Notes: generated by a model not told the origin, from the sequence alone. A stretch of 48,000 bases of DNA from Faecousia sp. (GCA_029257715.1 JARIAT010000032.1:1-48000); one strand, 5' to 3'; counted from the stretch's first letter, positions 1-8,769 are shown. Numbers and translations are program-made.

Positions 1-24
1 CCGATCCATACGGATCGGGCGTTT
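1..24. terminator. Hairpin at the left edge, probable terminator of the NSS transporter
   Basis: The inverted repeat CCGATCC-ATA-CGGATCGG is followed by GCGTTT. On the minus strand it lies just after the stop codon of the symporter gene. The left arm runs off the window, so the U-tract for that direction is not visible. Confidence 0.5.
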
Positions 25-40
25 CCCATTGACCTTCACG

Positions 41-1369
41 TTATCCAATGCCGCCCAGCAGAATTCCTGCCAGCAGCACAATGATGCAAATACTGCAAAA
101 TCCATATTTCGCCAGCGGATAGAACCATCCGCCCAGCGGCTTTTCTCTGCCCTTGTTCACCTCATGCAGCACATACTTTTTCCCGAGAATCCAGAAAAAC
201 ATGATTCCGGCCAGACCTGCACCCAGCGGACAGACATAGATACTCAGCATATCCATCCAGCCGGACACAATTCCCTGAATTAACAGGGACACCACCAATC
301 CGATTGCGCCGATCACGCAGCAGGATGCGGTTCGATCCCATCCAAACCACTCCTGCACCGTAGCAATCGGAGCCTCATACAGGTTCATCAGCGATGTCAT
401 ACCGGCAAAAAACACTGCCACAAAGAATATGACCGAAATAATCGTCCCTCCGGGCATAGAAGCAAACAGATTCGGCAGAAAGACGAACATCAGACCCGGG
501 CCGCCCTCATTGAGCTTCGCTCCGGTTGTCGCCATTGCCGGAATAATCACAAGTGCCGCCAGCAATGCTGCCACAGTGTCAAACAGCGCCACTCGGGCCG
601 CGGAGCGAGGAATATCCTCCTCATCCGAAAGATATGAGCCATAGATCAGTGTTCCATTTCCGGCCACTGACAGGGAAAAGAATGCCTGTCCCATGGCATA
701 AATCCATGTTTTCGGATTTGCCAGTGCCGCAGGATCTACATGGAAAATATAGCGATATCCCTCTGCCGCACCGGGTCTTGTGCTGATATAGATGCCAAGC
801 ACCGCAAACAGAACAAAAAACAGCGGCATCATCACCTTATTGGCCTTCTCAATGCCGGAGCTGATTCCGAAAATGAGAATTCCAATGGCCGCAGCCAGTG
901 CGATGGCCTGAAAAATGTTATTGCCATAGGGACTGGCCATTGTGAGAAACCGGTTCCAGAAATCATCCACCGAATCTCCTGTCAGCACCATTCCCGTGAA
1001 CGAATCGAGCATATACTTAATAATCCAGCCCATCACAACCGTATATCCAATCGCCATTGCCAGTGATCCCACCGCAGGAATCAGACCAATCGTCTGTCCC
1101 AATCGGCGGCTTCCTATTTTCTCACCCGCCGTACCAAAGGCGTCAATGGGACCGCAGCGTGTGGCACGGCCGAAGCTCATTTCTCCGATTACGCCGGTGG
1201 AGCCGATCAAGAACACAAACAGCAAATACGGGATCAAAAACGCACCGCCGCCGCAGGTTGAAACTCTTGTGGGAAACAGCCAGATATTTCCCATTCCTAC
1301 GGCAGAGCCAATACATGCCAGAATAAATCCCCAGCGGGAACGAAACCGATCTCTTTTTTGTTTCTTCAC
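41..1369 (-). CDS. Sodium-dependent transporter of the NSS/SNF family
   Basis: This is a 442-residue polytopic membrane protein of the neurotransmitter:sodium symporter family, which couples amino-acid-like substrate uptake to Na+. The N-terminus has the family-typical segment R-x-R-W-G-F-I-L-A-C-I-G-S-A-V-G-M-G-N-I-W with the unwound TM1 glycines (residues about 10-31), and around 11-12 hydrophobic segments follow. Bacterial NSS proteins of 430-450 residues are usual, so it is full length. The best start is a GTG at 1369 with AGGAG about 10 bases upstream; an ATG closer to that site is out of frame. An extended -10 element lies about 45 bases upstream. It stands alone, divergent from the HAD gene. 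The substrate cannot be told from sequence. Confidence 0.93.
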   Translation of the reverse strand: MKKQKRDRFRSRWGFILACIGSAVGMGNIWLFPTRVSTCGGGAFLIPYLLFVFLIGSTGVIGEMSFGRATRCGPIDAFGTAGEKIGSRRLGQTIGLIPAVGSLAMAIGYTVVMGWIIKYMLDSFTGMVLTGDSVDDFWNRFLTMASPYGNNIFQAIALAAAIGILIFGISSGIEKANKVMMPLFFVLFAVLGIYISTRPGAAEGYRYIFHVDPAALANPKTWIYAMGQAFFSLSVAGNGTLIYGSYLSDEEDIPRSAARVALFDTVAALLAALVIIPAMATTGAKLNEGGPGLMFVFLPNLFASMPGGTIISVIFFVAVFFAGMTSLMNLYEAPIATVQEWFGWDRTASCCVIGAIGLVVSLLIQGIVSGWMDMLSIYVCPLGAGLAGIMFFWILGKKYVLHEVNKGREKPLGGWFYPLAKYGFCSICIIVLLAGILLGGIG

Positions 1370-1411
1370 AAGATGTCATCTCCTATCATGATTTGCAGAG
1401 TAATAGCGCCC

Positions 1412-1434
1412 ATTATAGCACAAGATTGTACTGT
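1412..1434 (-). promoter_or_regulatory. Extended -10 promoter of the NSS transporter
   Basis: On the minus strand, TG-C-TATAAT (TATAAT at 1417-1412) lies about 45 bases before the GTG start. The -35 region is poor (TAGCAT), as is common for extended -10 promoters. Confidence 0.5.
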
Positions 1435-1459
1435 ATGCTACCTGTTATTTGATACTTTC

Positions 1460-1488
1460 TTGCCTTTTTTGAGGAAACATGATAAAAT
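1460..1488 (+). promoter_or_regulatory. Promoter of the HAD hydrolase gene
   Basis: TTGCCT (1460-1465), a 17-base spacer and TAAAAT (1483-1488) precede the HAD gene. It is back-to-back with the symporter promoter. Confidence 0.5.
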
Positions 1489-1564
1489 ATTCCGGTCTGA
1501 GTCCTGTTATCAGATAAAATCTGAACTGCGGAGGCTGTCTTGGTTTCGTCCGAGACAAACATCT

Positions 1565-2272
1565 ATGGCATACGAAATTTTGAAAACCGATTTGATCCGC
1601 CCCATTCAGGGTGTGTTATTTGATATGGACGGTCTGGTTCTTGACACCGAGAGCCTTTACACACGCTTCTGGATGGAGGCTGCGCAGGAGCTTGGCTATC
1701 CCATGAGCTGGGATCAGTCCCTCGGTATGCGCAGTCTGAATAAGCTCTGGGGACAGCAGTATCTCGAATCATGCTTTGGGCCTGGAATCGACTACGAAAC
1801 AGTCCGTGCTGTGCGCATCCGCCGAATGAATGCCTACATTGCCGAACATGGTGTTGCCGCAAAGCCCGGTATTCACGAACTGTTGGAGTATCTCCACCGC
1901 CACCGGATTCCCTGTGCCATTACCACCTCGTCTCCGTTGGATCGTGTCAAAGCGCATCTAACACCTTTGGGCCTCTACGATCAGTTCGATGCGCTTTGCA
2001 GCGGCTATGAAGTAGCACACGGAAAGCCTGAACCGGACATTTACCTCTATGGTGCTTCCCAAATTCATCTTCCCCCTGAGGCGTGCATCGCTCTGGAGGA
2101 TTCCCCCGCAGGCATCGAGTCCGCTTTCCGGGCCGGATGCCTTCCGATTGTCATTCCCGATCAGGATCAGCCCGATGCAAAAACCCTCTCCAGATGCTTC
2201 GGCAAATCCGATTCTCTGGCGGATATCTGCCAGCTGCTGGCCCAGCTCAATGGATACGCAGACCTCTCATAA
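1565..2272 (+). CDS. HAD-superfamily hydrolase, beta-phosphoglucomutase/phosphatase-like
   Basis: This is a 235-residue cytosolic HAD subfamily I enzyme, a phosphatase or phosphomutase of small sugar phosphates. Motif I is VLFDMDGLVLDTES near residue 18, with the nucleophile Asp and acid/base Asp. Motif II is the Thr/Ser-rich TTSSP. Motif III is the Lys of GKPEPDIY, and motif IV is ALEDSPAGIESAFRAG. A helical cap domain lies between motifs I and II. The frame is open further upstream, but the conserved protein begins at the ATG at 1565, which lies after the promoter. The GGAGG at 1530 is too far away to be its ribosome site, so the start is somewhat uncertain. Substrate unknown. Confidence 0.9.
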   Translation: MAYEILKTDLIRPIQGVLFDMDGLVLDTESLYTRFWMEAAQELGYPMSWDQSLGMRSLNKLWGQQYLESCFGPGIDYETVRAVRIRRMNAYIAEHGVAAKPGIHELLEYLHRHRIPCAITTSSPLDRVKAHLTPLGLYDQFDALCSGYEVAHGKPEPDIYLYGASQIHLPPEACIALEDSPAGIESAFRAGCLPIVIPDQDQPDAKTLSRCFGKSDSLADICQLLAQLNGYADLS

Positions 2273-2299
2273 CCCCAGACGCTTCTTTTGCACTCAAGC

Positions 2300-2336
2300 A
2301 AAAATCCCGGTGTGATTGTTCACACCGGGATTTTTT
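2300..2336. terminator. Bidirectional terminator between the HAD and radical SAM genes
   Basis: A perfect stem, ATCCCGGTGTGA paired with TCACACCGGGAT, has an A-run on the left and a T-run on the right. It can end both converging transcripts. Confidence 0.9.
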
Positions 2337-3168
2337 AACCGAATCGTTTGGCATAGCCGCATCTGCGGCACAACTCTTCACTTGGCCTGCGGTTGGAGAA
2401 TCCGTCCACAATCGCCTTGACTCTGGGATTTGCAAGAATCTCCTGAGGAGACTGGGTAAATATATTGCCCAGCGTAATCTCTCCCTCTCGATCCAGGCAA
2501 CACGGCACCACTCTGCCGTCGCAGAGGATTCCGAAATGATCCCGAAGCCCATAGCAGAACACGCCGTCCTTTTGCTCCTCCGCTTCCAAATCCGGCCAGG
2601 AAAACCGCTCCCCATATTCCAGATAGAACCGATCCCGCACCTTGATACCTCGCTCCCCTTCTGTCCATTCGCCGGTGAAGCGCTCTCGCATCAGATCCAC
2701 CGTGCTGATATTTCTGCCTTGATCGAACCCTTTGTTCCACAGCCGAAATACCACAAGCGTACCGGTATCTGCCGCTTTCTCCGCAAAATCCATACAGCCG
2801 TTGAGATAGCGCAGATATTGTTCTCTCGTTCCATCCTCGAAAGAATGAACGGATACATTCACCTTGTAAACTCCTGCATCGAGCAGCTCCTGTCCACGGG
2901 CCGGAAGAAGCTTACCGTTGGTTGTCACCGCAGACTTGTAGCCAAGAGATGAGGCATAACGGATCATCTCCGGAAGCTGCGGATGTGTCAACGGCTCTCC
3001 CATCAGATGGTAGTAGAGATACTTGGTGACGCCCTGAAGCTTATCTGCAATCAGCCGGAATTCCTCCATGGTCATCACTCTGGGCGGACGCACCGTTCCC
3101 GGGCAAAAACTGCACTTTGCATTGCATTGGTTCGTGATTTCCACATAAACTCTTCTATACATTGTCAT
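2335..3168 (-). CDS. Radical SAM/SPASM domain protein
   Basis: This 277-residue protein has the radical SAM 4Fe-4S motif CNAKCSFC (CxxxCxxC) at about residues 14-21. The GEP-type SAM motif is seen as MGEPLTHP, and a C-terminal SPASM-like cysteine set includes the PCCLDREGEITLGN region and a final CRRC. Proteins of this layout bind one SAM cluster plus auxiliary clusters and modify peptides or enzymes. No partner peptide is visible nearby. The start is placed at the ATG at 3168, behind GGGAGGG. The frame stays open further upstream, but that stretch contains the terminator of the upstream gene. Function otherwise unknown. Confidence 0.85.
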   Translation of the reverse strand: MTMYRRVYVEITNQCNAKCSFCPGTVRPPRVMTMEEFRLIADKLQGVTKYLYYHLMGEPLTHPQLPEMIRYASSLGYKSAVTTNGKLLPARGQELLDAGVYKVNVSVHSFEDGTREQYLRYLNGCMDFAEKAADTGTLVVFRLWNKGFDQGRNISTVDLMRERFTGEWTEGERGIKVRDRFYLEYGERFSWPDLEAEEQKDGVFCYGLRDHFGILCDGRVVPCCLDREGEITLGNIFTQSPQEILANPRVKAIVDGFSNRRPSEELCRRCGYAKRFG

Positions 3169-3246
3169 ATCCGTTCCTATTCCCTCCCGGAATCTCTCCG
3201 GGTTTCTCTCTGGAGAGATTATAGCATAACCCCCCTCTCTGCGCAA

Positions 3247-3279
3247 GAAAAACGCCTCCGGGTTATCCACCGAAGGCGC
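3247..3279 (-). terminator. Terminator of the RACo-like gene
   Basis: On the minus strand, CGCCTTCGG pairs with CCGGAGGCG (one G-U pair) and is followed by TTTTTC. Its position shows that the radical SAM gene begins downstream of it. Confidence 0.75.
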
Positions 3280-3347
3280 TCACGATTTATACTATACCCC
3301 GTTTCTCTAATCTGACAAGGGGGATTTTCCAAAAAATAAAAATTTTT

Positions 3348-5273
3348 TTAGAATTCTTCTTGAGCCATTCCTGTAAACATCCGGCTGTCTGTATGTGGAA
3401 GAAAACACGCCGCCACAAACGAATCCATATACCCGGGGCAGGTGCTCAATTCCAGATAAGTCATTCCTGCGGCAATTTCCCGACACTTTTCTTCTGCCGC
3501 ATCGCTGACCGTCATGGCATAGGCGCCTGTCAACGACGAATTTCCGATATAGGAAAACTGATCCGGTCTCAAGTCCGGAAACATCCCGATTCGAACCGCA
3601 TTTTCCATATTGATCCCCGATCCGATTCCTCCGGCAACATAAACACGGTCAATCATATCCATTGGCATCTCCACCGCCCTCAAAAGCGTATCAACAGCAG
3701 AAAAAATCGCCCCCTTGGCCCGAATAAAATTATCAATATCCACCTCGTTGATGAATATTTCCCGTCCCGAGGCCGACTGCTCCTTCTGCGCAATGACGTA
3801 GTATGGCATACCATAGGAATCTGTGCGAATTCTTTCACCCTCGCGGATGAATTTTCCTTTTGCACTGATGATTCCGCACCGAAACAGCTCCGCAATCAGA
3901 TCGATGATTCCGGAACCGCAAATCCCTGCCGCCCTGCCGTTTCCGATCACACGGACGATTGGCTCCATGGTCTGCGGATCCATTCGGCAGGATTCAATCG
4001 CCCCGTCTACTGCCCGCATTCCGCAGGAAATCTCTCCGCCTTCAAAGGCCGGGCCGGCAGAACAGGCACAGCTTATCAAAAATTCCCGATTTCCAAACAC
4101 AATTTCTCCATTGGTTCCAAGATCAATCATAAGACTCATCTCTTCCCGATCCCAGATTCCGCACGCCATTGTACCAGCGGTGATATCACCACCTACATAC
4201 GAACCGATATTCGGCGCAATCCGGATTTCTGCCAGAGGATTCGCCCGCAGTCTCAGCTCCTGAGCCGTGACACCTCCCCAACTGAAAAAACTGGGAATAT
4301 ACGGCTCCATCCGTACACTTTGGGCATCCACCCCCAGAAGAAGATGATTCATCGTTGTATTCGCAGCCACCGTGATCCGCAGAATGCACTCCGGCTGTAT
4401 CCCGATTTCGCCGCACAGCCCCGACAGCAGCGGATTCAGCGTCTGCTCGATCAGTGCCTCCTGAAGTCTCTCCCGTCCGCCGGGTTTGCCCTGCTCAATG
4501 ATTCGATTGATGACATCCGCGCCATAGCGGATCTGTGCATTTCCGCAGGAACCCTTTGCCAGAATTTCTCCCGCTGTAAGATCTATAAGCACCATGCTCA
4601 CCGTGGTTGTTCCAATGTCGATGGCGCAGCCCACCATCCGCTGATCTTCCGCAGCGCAGAGATCCAAACAGCAAAATCTGTTTTTTGCGAGCAGCCCTTT
4701 GGCGCAAACGTGAAAATTCTGCTCCCGAAGAATCTTTGCCAGTTTCTGCATCACCGGATAGGGGATCTCCACCTGCTGCACCCCCAGACACTCCCGAATG
4801 GCGTCTGTCAGACGCTCATTATCCGGCACCGTATCCTCCAGAGATGGTTCAGCCATACAAAGATTCACAGCTTTGAATCCATTTGTAAACGAAAGTCCGC
4901 TGTCCATCAAATTTTGTTTCAGACGTGCAAAAATCTCCTGTTCCCGACCGGAGGAGAGATCCGCCGTTTTCATACGGAAGCGCAATAACGAAGCGGTATC
5001 CGGCACAAAAATTCTGGCATCCCCCATCACCTTCGAGCAGCAGCAAAGACGCCAGCCATTTTCCCATTCCTCCTCGGAAATATGATGGCTGCGGAGACTT
5101 TCTACGCTCCCCTCCCGCAGCTGCATCCGGCATTTTCCGCAGGAGCCATTGCCCGAGCAAGGGGCATCCACGGTCACATCGGCCCGTCGAGCCACCTCCA
5201 AAAGATTCTCCCCGGGCAAAGCATCTATTTTAACAGATTCTCTGCCTTCTATTTCAAAAATCACGGTACTCAT
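3348..5273 (-). CDS. RACo/AcsV-like corrinoid-protein reductive activator (2Fe-2S plus ASKHA ATPase, DUF4445)
   Basis: This 641-residue protein has a plant-type 2Fe-2S ferredoxin domain at residues 1-90 (Cys39, Cys45, Cys48 and a Cys77-79 triplet). An ASKHA-fold ATPase follows: phosphate loops DIGTTTVSMVLIDL and MIDLGTNGEIVFGN, and the adenosine-site sequence YVAGGIGSGINMENA. Family members use ATP to drive one-electron reduction of inactive Co(II) corrinoid to Co(I). The natural client here is the corrinoid iron-sulfur protein encoded about 10 kb away. Start chosen at the ATG at 5273 behind GAGGAGA; the longer frame upstream covers the promoter. The gene stands alone. Activation of a different corrinoid methyltransferase elsewhere in the genome is possible. 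Confidence 0.85.
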   Translation of the reverse strand: MSTVIFEIEGRESVKIDALPGENLLEVARRADVTVDAPCSGNGSCGKCRMQLREGSVESLRSHHISEEEWENGWRLCCCSKVMGDARIFVPDTASLLRFRMKTADLSSGREQEIFARLKQNLMDSGLSFTNGFKAVNLCMAEPSLEDTVPDNERLTDAIRECLGVQQVEIPYPVMQKLAKILREQNFHVCAKGLLAKNRFCCLDLCAAEDQRMVGCAIDIGTTTVSMVLIDLTAGEILAKGSCGNAQIRYGADVINRIIEQGKPGGRERLQEALIEQTLNPLLSGLCGEIGIQPECILRITVAANTTMNHLLLGVDAQSVRMEPYIPSFFSWGGVTAQELRLRANPLAEIRIAPNIGSYVGGDITAGTMACGIWDREEMSLMIDLGTNGEIVFGNREFLISCACSAGPAFEGGEISCGMRAVDGAIESCRMDPQTMEPIVRVIGNGRAAGICGSGIIDLIAELFRCGIISAKGKFIREGERIRTDSYGMPYYVIAQKEQSASGREIFINEVDIDNFIRAKGAIFSAVDTLLRAVEMPMDMIDRVYVAGGIGSGINMENAVRIGMFPDLRPDQFSYIGNSSLTGAYAMTVSDAAEEKCREIAAGMTYLELSTCPGYMDSFVAACFLPHTDSRMFTGMAQEEF

Positions 5274-5322
5274 GTAGGTTCTCCTCATTTTCGGATTTTT
5301 CCGAATCTTTCCAATTGAAGTT

Positions 5323-5351
5323 ATTATAGGCTTGTCTATTTTCTTTGTCAA
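5323..5351 (-). promoter_or_regulatory. Consensus promoter of the RACo-like gene
   Basis: On the minus strand, TTGACA (5351-5346), a spacer of exactly 17 bases and TATAAT (5328-5323) form a perfect sigma-A consensus about 50 bases before the start codon. Confidence 0.8.
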
Positions 5352-5359
5352 CGAATGAA

Positions 5360-5389
5360 AACGGACGCGCAGATTTCCGCGCGTCCGTT
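5360..5389 (-). terminator. Terminator of the CUT1 permease operon
   Basis: The 11-bp stem AACGGACGCGC/GCGCGTCCGTT lies right after the permease stop codon, followed on the minus strand by TTTTC. Confidence 0.8.
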
Positions 5390-5406
5390 ACAGCTGAATG
5401 ATTCGA

Positions 5407-6282
5407 TTATCCCTTGACTGCGCCCATGGTAATTCCTTTTGTGAAATACTTCTGGAATACCAGGAAGATCGCAATAATGGGAACTGCTGCCAAAGCAGAG
5501 CCTGCCATCAGAAGACCGAAGTCTGTGGAGTTTTCTGCCTGCATGGTGGCAATACCCAAAGAAATCGTCAAATTTTCAGAGGTGGTCAGCATAATCAACT
5601 GCATGAAATAATCATTCCATGAATTGATAAAAGTGAAAATTGCCAATGCGCCGATACCGGGCTTAATCATCGGCAGAACCACCTCTACAAAGGTCTTGAT
5701 CTCGCCTGCGCCGTCGATTCTAGCTGCTTCAATCATCTCTCCAGGAACACCCTCGCTGAACTGCTTCAGCAGGAACACGCCGAAGGGCCAGCCGACAATG
5801 GGGAAAATAACAGACCAAATATTATCATACAGATTCAGGCCGGCCATCAGTCGAACCAGCGGCACCAAAATAACCTGCTTGGGCAGTGCCATAGCACATA
5901 CAATCAGTGTAAACACCAGGCCACGGCCCGCAAACCGCTTTTTCGCCAGTGCATAACCTGCCATGGACGAGGTGATACAGGTCAGGATCATGGACGCAAC
6001 CGCCATAAAGACCGTGTTAATCAGCCAGCGCAGAGCTGCCGGACCATTGGGTCCCTGAATTCCAAAGATGCTGAACAGCGGTGCACTTCTGCTGCTCATG
6101 AGCTTTTCGTAGTTGCTCATAACCCATTCGGACGGGAACCATACAGGCGTTGCAGACATAATCTCAGGTCTTGTCTTAAACGATCCGGTGATGATCCAGT
6201 ACAGTGTGAAGGTGAACAGAAGCGCCACCAGTCCAATCAGAATACAGGACAGATAATAGAAAAGAGATTTCTTTTCCTTCAT
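5407..6282 (-). CDS. CUT1 sugar ABC transporter permease, MalG/AraQ type
   Basis: This is a 291-residue inner-membrane permease with six predicted membrane segments. The cytoplasmic EAA loop (EAARIDGAGEIKTF...VLPMIKPG, about residues 190-215) docks the ATPase. Family: binding-protein-dependent transport, inner membrane component, CUT1. It is the last gene of a three-gene operon (binding protein, MalF-type, MalG-type), 12 bases after the preceding permease, and starts behind AGGAGG. The operon has no ATPase gene, so it must borrow one. The neighbouring sialic acid genes suggest N-acetylneuraminate or a related sugar as substrate, which is inference. Confidence 0.92.
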   Translation of the reverse strand: MKEKKSLFYYLSCILIGLVALLFTFTLYWIITGSFKTRPEIMSATPVWFPSEWVMSNYEKLMSSRSAPLFSIFGIQGPNGPAALRWLINTVFMAVASMILTCITSSMAGYALAKKRFAGRGLVFTLIVCAMALPKQVILVPLVRLMAGLNLYDNIWSVIFPIVGWPFGVFLLKQFSEGVPGEMIEAARIDGAGEIKTFVEVVLPMIKPGIGALAIFTFINSWNDYFMQLIMLTTSENLTISLGIATMQAENSTDFGLLMAGSALAAVPIIAIFLVFQKYFTKGITMGAVKG

Positions 6283-6294
6283 AATGGCACCTCC

Positions 6295-7209
6295 TTAATT
6301 CTTCTCCTGGCCAAGCTTCATCTGAACAGCAGACAGTGCCGCAATGATCAGGGCCAGAATCACGCCCATTGCGTTGCCGTAACCGTAGCGGTACAGCTTA
6401 AAGGCGTTATGATAAATATAATACATGATGGTCATAGTGGAATTATCCGGACCGCCGGAAGTCAGCAGCTGAATCAGTGCAAAGCACTGGAAGGAGTTAA
6501 TGGTCGTGATAACCAAAATGTATAGCGTCGTGGGCATCATCTGCGGCCATTTAATTCTCCAGAAAGCCTGTAAGCTGGTCGCGCCATCCACCTCTGCCGC
6601 TTCCACCAGACTTTTATCCACATTGTCAAGTGCTGATACATAAAGAACAATCGGCTGTCCAACAGAGGTCGTCAGCAAAATCAGAATAATGCAGCCCAGA
6701 GCATAGCGGGGGTCGCCCAGCCAGTTGATTGGCCGATCGATCATTCCCGTGGTCTGGCCGACATAGTTAAAAATGCCATAGTAGTTATTGAACATCCACT
6801 TCCACACCATAGTGACCGCCACAGAACCGGTAACAACCGGCAGATAGAAGATGCAGCGGAAGGTAGAGGTGGCTGCTACATTCATCTTGCTGATGCAGTT
6901 CGCTACCCACAGTGAAAAAATACAGGTAACAGGTACCGAAACCACAACAATCACCAGTGTATTCCAGAATGCCTTAATAAAAACCTGATCCTGAAACAAT
7001 TCCTTGTAATTCGCAAATCCGACAAAAATGTCTGCCCGGTCACCCATAGTCGCATCAAAGAAGCTTGTGTAGACACACATAAACATGGGATACACGACAA
7101 ATCCAAGGAAGAAAATCAGGAAGGGCAGCATAAACAGATACGCAGACACCGTCTCCTTCATCACGAGTTTTCGGGTCTTTTTGCTATAATGTACTTTTGA
7201 TTGTGCCAA
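6295..7209 (-). CDS. CUT1 sugar ABC transporter permease, MalF/UgpA type
   Basis: This is a 304-residue permease with six membrane segments and an EAA loop (EAAEVDGATSLQAF...KWPQMMPT). It is the partner of the following MalG-type permease. The best start is a TTG at 7209, seven bases after AGAGGAGG. The in-frame ATG upstream would add a proline-rich tail and has no ribosome site. The 170-base gap to the binding-protein gene contains a strong hairpin, which probably lowers permease expression relative to the binding protein. Confidence 0.9.
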   Translation of the reverse strand: MAQSKVHYSKKTRKLVMKETVSAYLFMLPFLIFFLGFVVYPMFMCVYTSFFDATMGDRADIFVGFANYKELFQDQVFIKAFWNTLVIVVVSVPVTCIFSLWVANCISKMNVAATSTFRCIFYLPVVTGSVAVTMVWKWMFNNYYGIFNYVGQTTGMIDRPINWLGDPRYALGCIILILLTTSVGQPIVLYVSALDNVDKSLVEAAEVDGATSLQAFWRIKWPQMMPTTLYILVITTINSFQCFALIQLLTSGGPDNSTMTIMYYIYHNAFKLYRYGYGNAMGVILALIIAALSAVQMKLGQEKN

Positions 7210-7309
7210 GGAGATCCTCCTCTCATTGATGGGGGGCGGGGGGTAAAAGGAAAAAGCGAACACCCTTGTGCGCTATTCGTTTTTTCCCATTACCTCCTGC
7301 CTGAAAATC

Positions 7310-7340
7310 CCCCTTCCCACGATACGCTCGAGGGAAGGGG
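7310..7340 (-). terminator. Partial terminator/stability hairpin between binding-protein and permease genes
   Basis: CCCCTTCCC pairs with GGGAAGGGG across a 13-base loop just after the binding-protein gene. The sequence after it (GATTTTC) is a weak U-tract. Such hairpins after binding-protein genes commonly stabilise the upstream message and partly terminate transcription. Confidence 0.5.
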
Positions 7341-7381
7341 TTGATTGATTTCATAAGCAGCTGCGGTTTCCAGATTCCGGA

Positions 7382-8713
7382 TTAGCCGGCAGCAGCTGCA
7401 TTTGCGTTGCTGACAAAGGTTTCAGCAGCTTCCGCAACAGGGGTACCGGTGCTGATCTTCTGCAGCATGGAAGCCCACTCGGTACGAGCAGTCGTCCAGC
7501 CGGGGATCACGTTGTAGTAGTCACCCATGTACTGCATGAAGGAGCCGTAAACAGCCTTCATTTCATCACCTGCGTAGGTATCGGTAACAGAGTTACGGAC
7601 AGACCAGAAACCGGAAGTCTCGACGGACTCAACGGTATTTTCGTCACAGACCCACTTGATGAAGGTCTTTGCAGCCTCGATCTTTGCATCATCTCCGTTA
7701 TTGAAGATGCCGAAGCCCCAGATACCGCCGCACAGCTGGGTATCGGTGCCTTCCGGAGAGGGGAATGCCATGGGGAATACTTCAAAGTTTTCGCCGATGA
7801 CTTCCTTTCTTGCATCGTGGGTTGCAGCATTCCAGCAGAACGCCATCTTCAGAATGCCCTGTGCGAACAGGTCAGCCTCTTCGCCGCCGTTGATGGAAGC
7901 ATCATATCTGATTCCCTTCTGGTTCAGAAGCGTCTCCATAGCCTTGACATTCTCAGGAGAGTTGGCGGTATAAGCAGTATGCTCAGCATTGGTGAAGGTG
8001 CCGCCATACAGGTTGTTAATCAATGCGCGGGTACCCTGGTCGCCGCCCTGACCGTTGCAGTAAATCGAGCCGATATCGTAACCGGCATCTGCAAGTGTCT
8101 GGCAAGCCTTCAGGAAGTTTTCGGTGGTCCAGGTGTGAGTTTCAGCATCAACATACTGCCATGCGCCGGTTTCCTCGAAAACAGTCTTATTGATTGCCAT
8201 GCAGTGTGCCGTCATGCACAGGGGGTATTCATAGTAAGCACCGTCAGCGGACTTACAAGCAGCCTCGACGGAGCCGAAGACGTCAGCCTTTGCATCTTCT
8301 GTCCACAGGTCGGACAGGTCAACCATGACACCCTTTGCGCCCCAGTTGGAAACAAGACGCTCGGGACCTTCCATGATGACGTCAGGAGCCCGCTTACCTT
8401 CGATTGCGGTATTGACCTTGTCATCGCCGTCGGAATAGGTCAGATATTCAACCTTGACTTCGATGTTGGGATGTGCCTCATTAAACTTTGCCAGAAGCGC
8501 ATTCACGTTCTCCTGCTTACCCCAATCACCGATGGGGTATGTCCAGAGAGAAATCTGTGTCTTCCCTTCAGCAGGTGCATTAGAAGACTCAGAACCATTG
8601 GCTGCATTGGCTGCATCAGCAGGTGCAGTGGTTTCCGATGCGTTATTACTTCCACAGGCCGCAAAGGTCATCACCATACAGGCTGCCAGAACCAAAGCAA
8701 GAATCTTTTTCAT
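7382..8713 (-). CDS. Extracellular solute-binding lipoprotein, CUT1 family
   Basis: This 443-residue protein has a signal peptide ending in the lipobox FAAC (Cys20), a Ser/Ala/Glu-rich linker, and a family 1 solute-binding domain opening with QISLWTYPIGDWGKQENVNA and containing IEVKVEYLTYSDGDDKVNTA. It is the ligand receptor of the adjacent CUT1 permeases and first gene of the operon, behind AAGGAGA. The promoter and a cre-like site lie directly upstream. Nearby AGE-type epimerase and NanA-type lyase genes suggest a sialic acid or amino-sugar ligand. The ligand is not proven by sequence. Confidence 0.92.
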   Translation of the reverse strand: MKKILALVLAACMVMTFAACGSNNASETTAPADAANAANGSESSNAPAEGKTQISLWTYPIGDWGKQENVNALLAKFNEAHPNIEVKVEYLTYSDGDDKVNTAIEGKRAPDVIMEGPERLVSNWGAKGVMVDLSDLWTEDAKADVFGSVEAACKSADGAYYEYPLCMTAHCMAINKTVFEETGAWQYVDAETHTWTTENFLKACQTLADAGYDIGSIYCNGQGGDQGTRALINNLYGGTFTNAEHTAYTANSPENVKAMETLLNQKGIRYDASINGGEEADLFAQGILKMAFCWNAATHDARKEVIGENFEVFPMAFPSPEGTDTQLCGGIWGFGIFNNGDDAKIEAAKTFIKWVCDENTVESVETSGFWSVRNSVTDTYAGDEMKAVYGSFMQYMGDYYNVIPGWTTARTEWASMLQKISTGTPVAEAAETFVSNANAAAAG

Positions 8714-8755
8714 TATTCATTCTCCTTTTCGTTATTTTGTACAATCAACTGACGT

Positions 8756-8769
8756 TGAAAGCACTTTCT
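8756..8769. promoter_or_regulatory. cre-like operator at the start site of the ABC operon
   Basis: TGAAAGCACTTTCT matches the CcpA cre consensus TGWAARCGYTWNCW at 13 of 14 positions. It sits about at +1 of the ABC operon promoter, where binding would block transcription. Another LacI-family regulator is possible. Confidence 0.45.

Noticed and set aside
3169..3270. N-terminal extension of the radical SAM protein
   Set aside because: The extra codons run through the terminator of the upstream gene and lie before the only good ribosome site.
7272..7298. Tiny leader peptide (ATG plus four codons) after AGGAGGT, before the MalF-type permease
   Set aside because: The spacing to the ATG is only two bases, the peptide has no control codons, and no attenuator structure depends on it.
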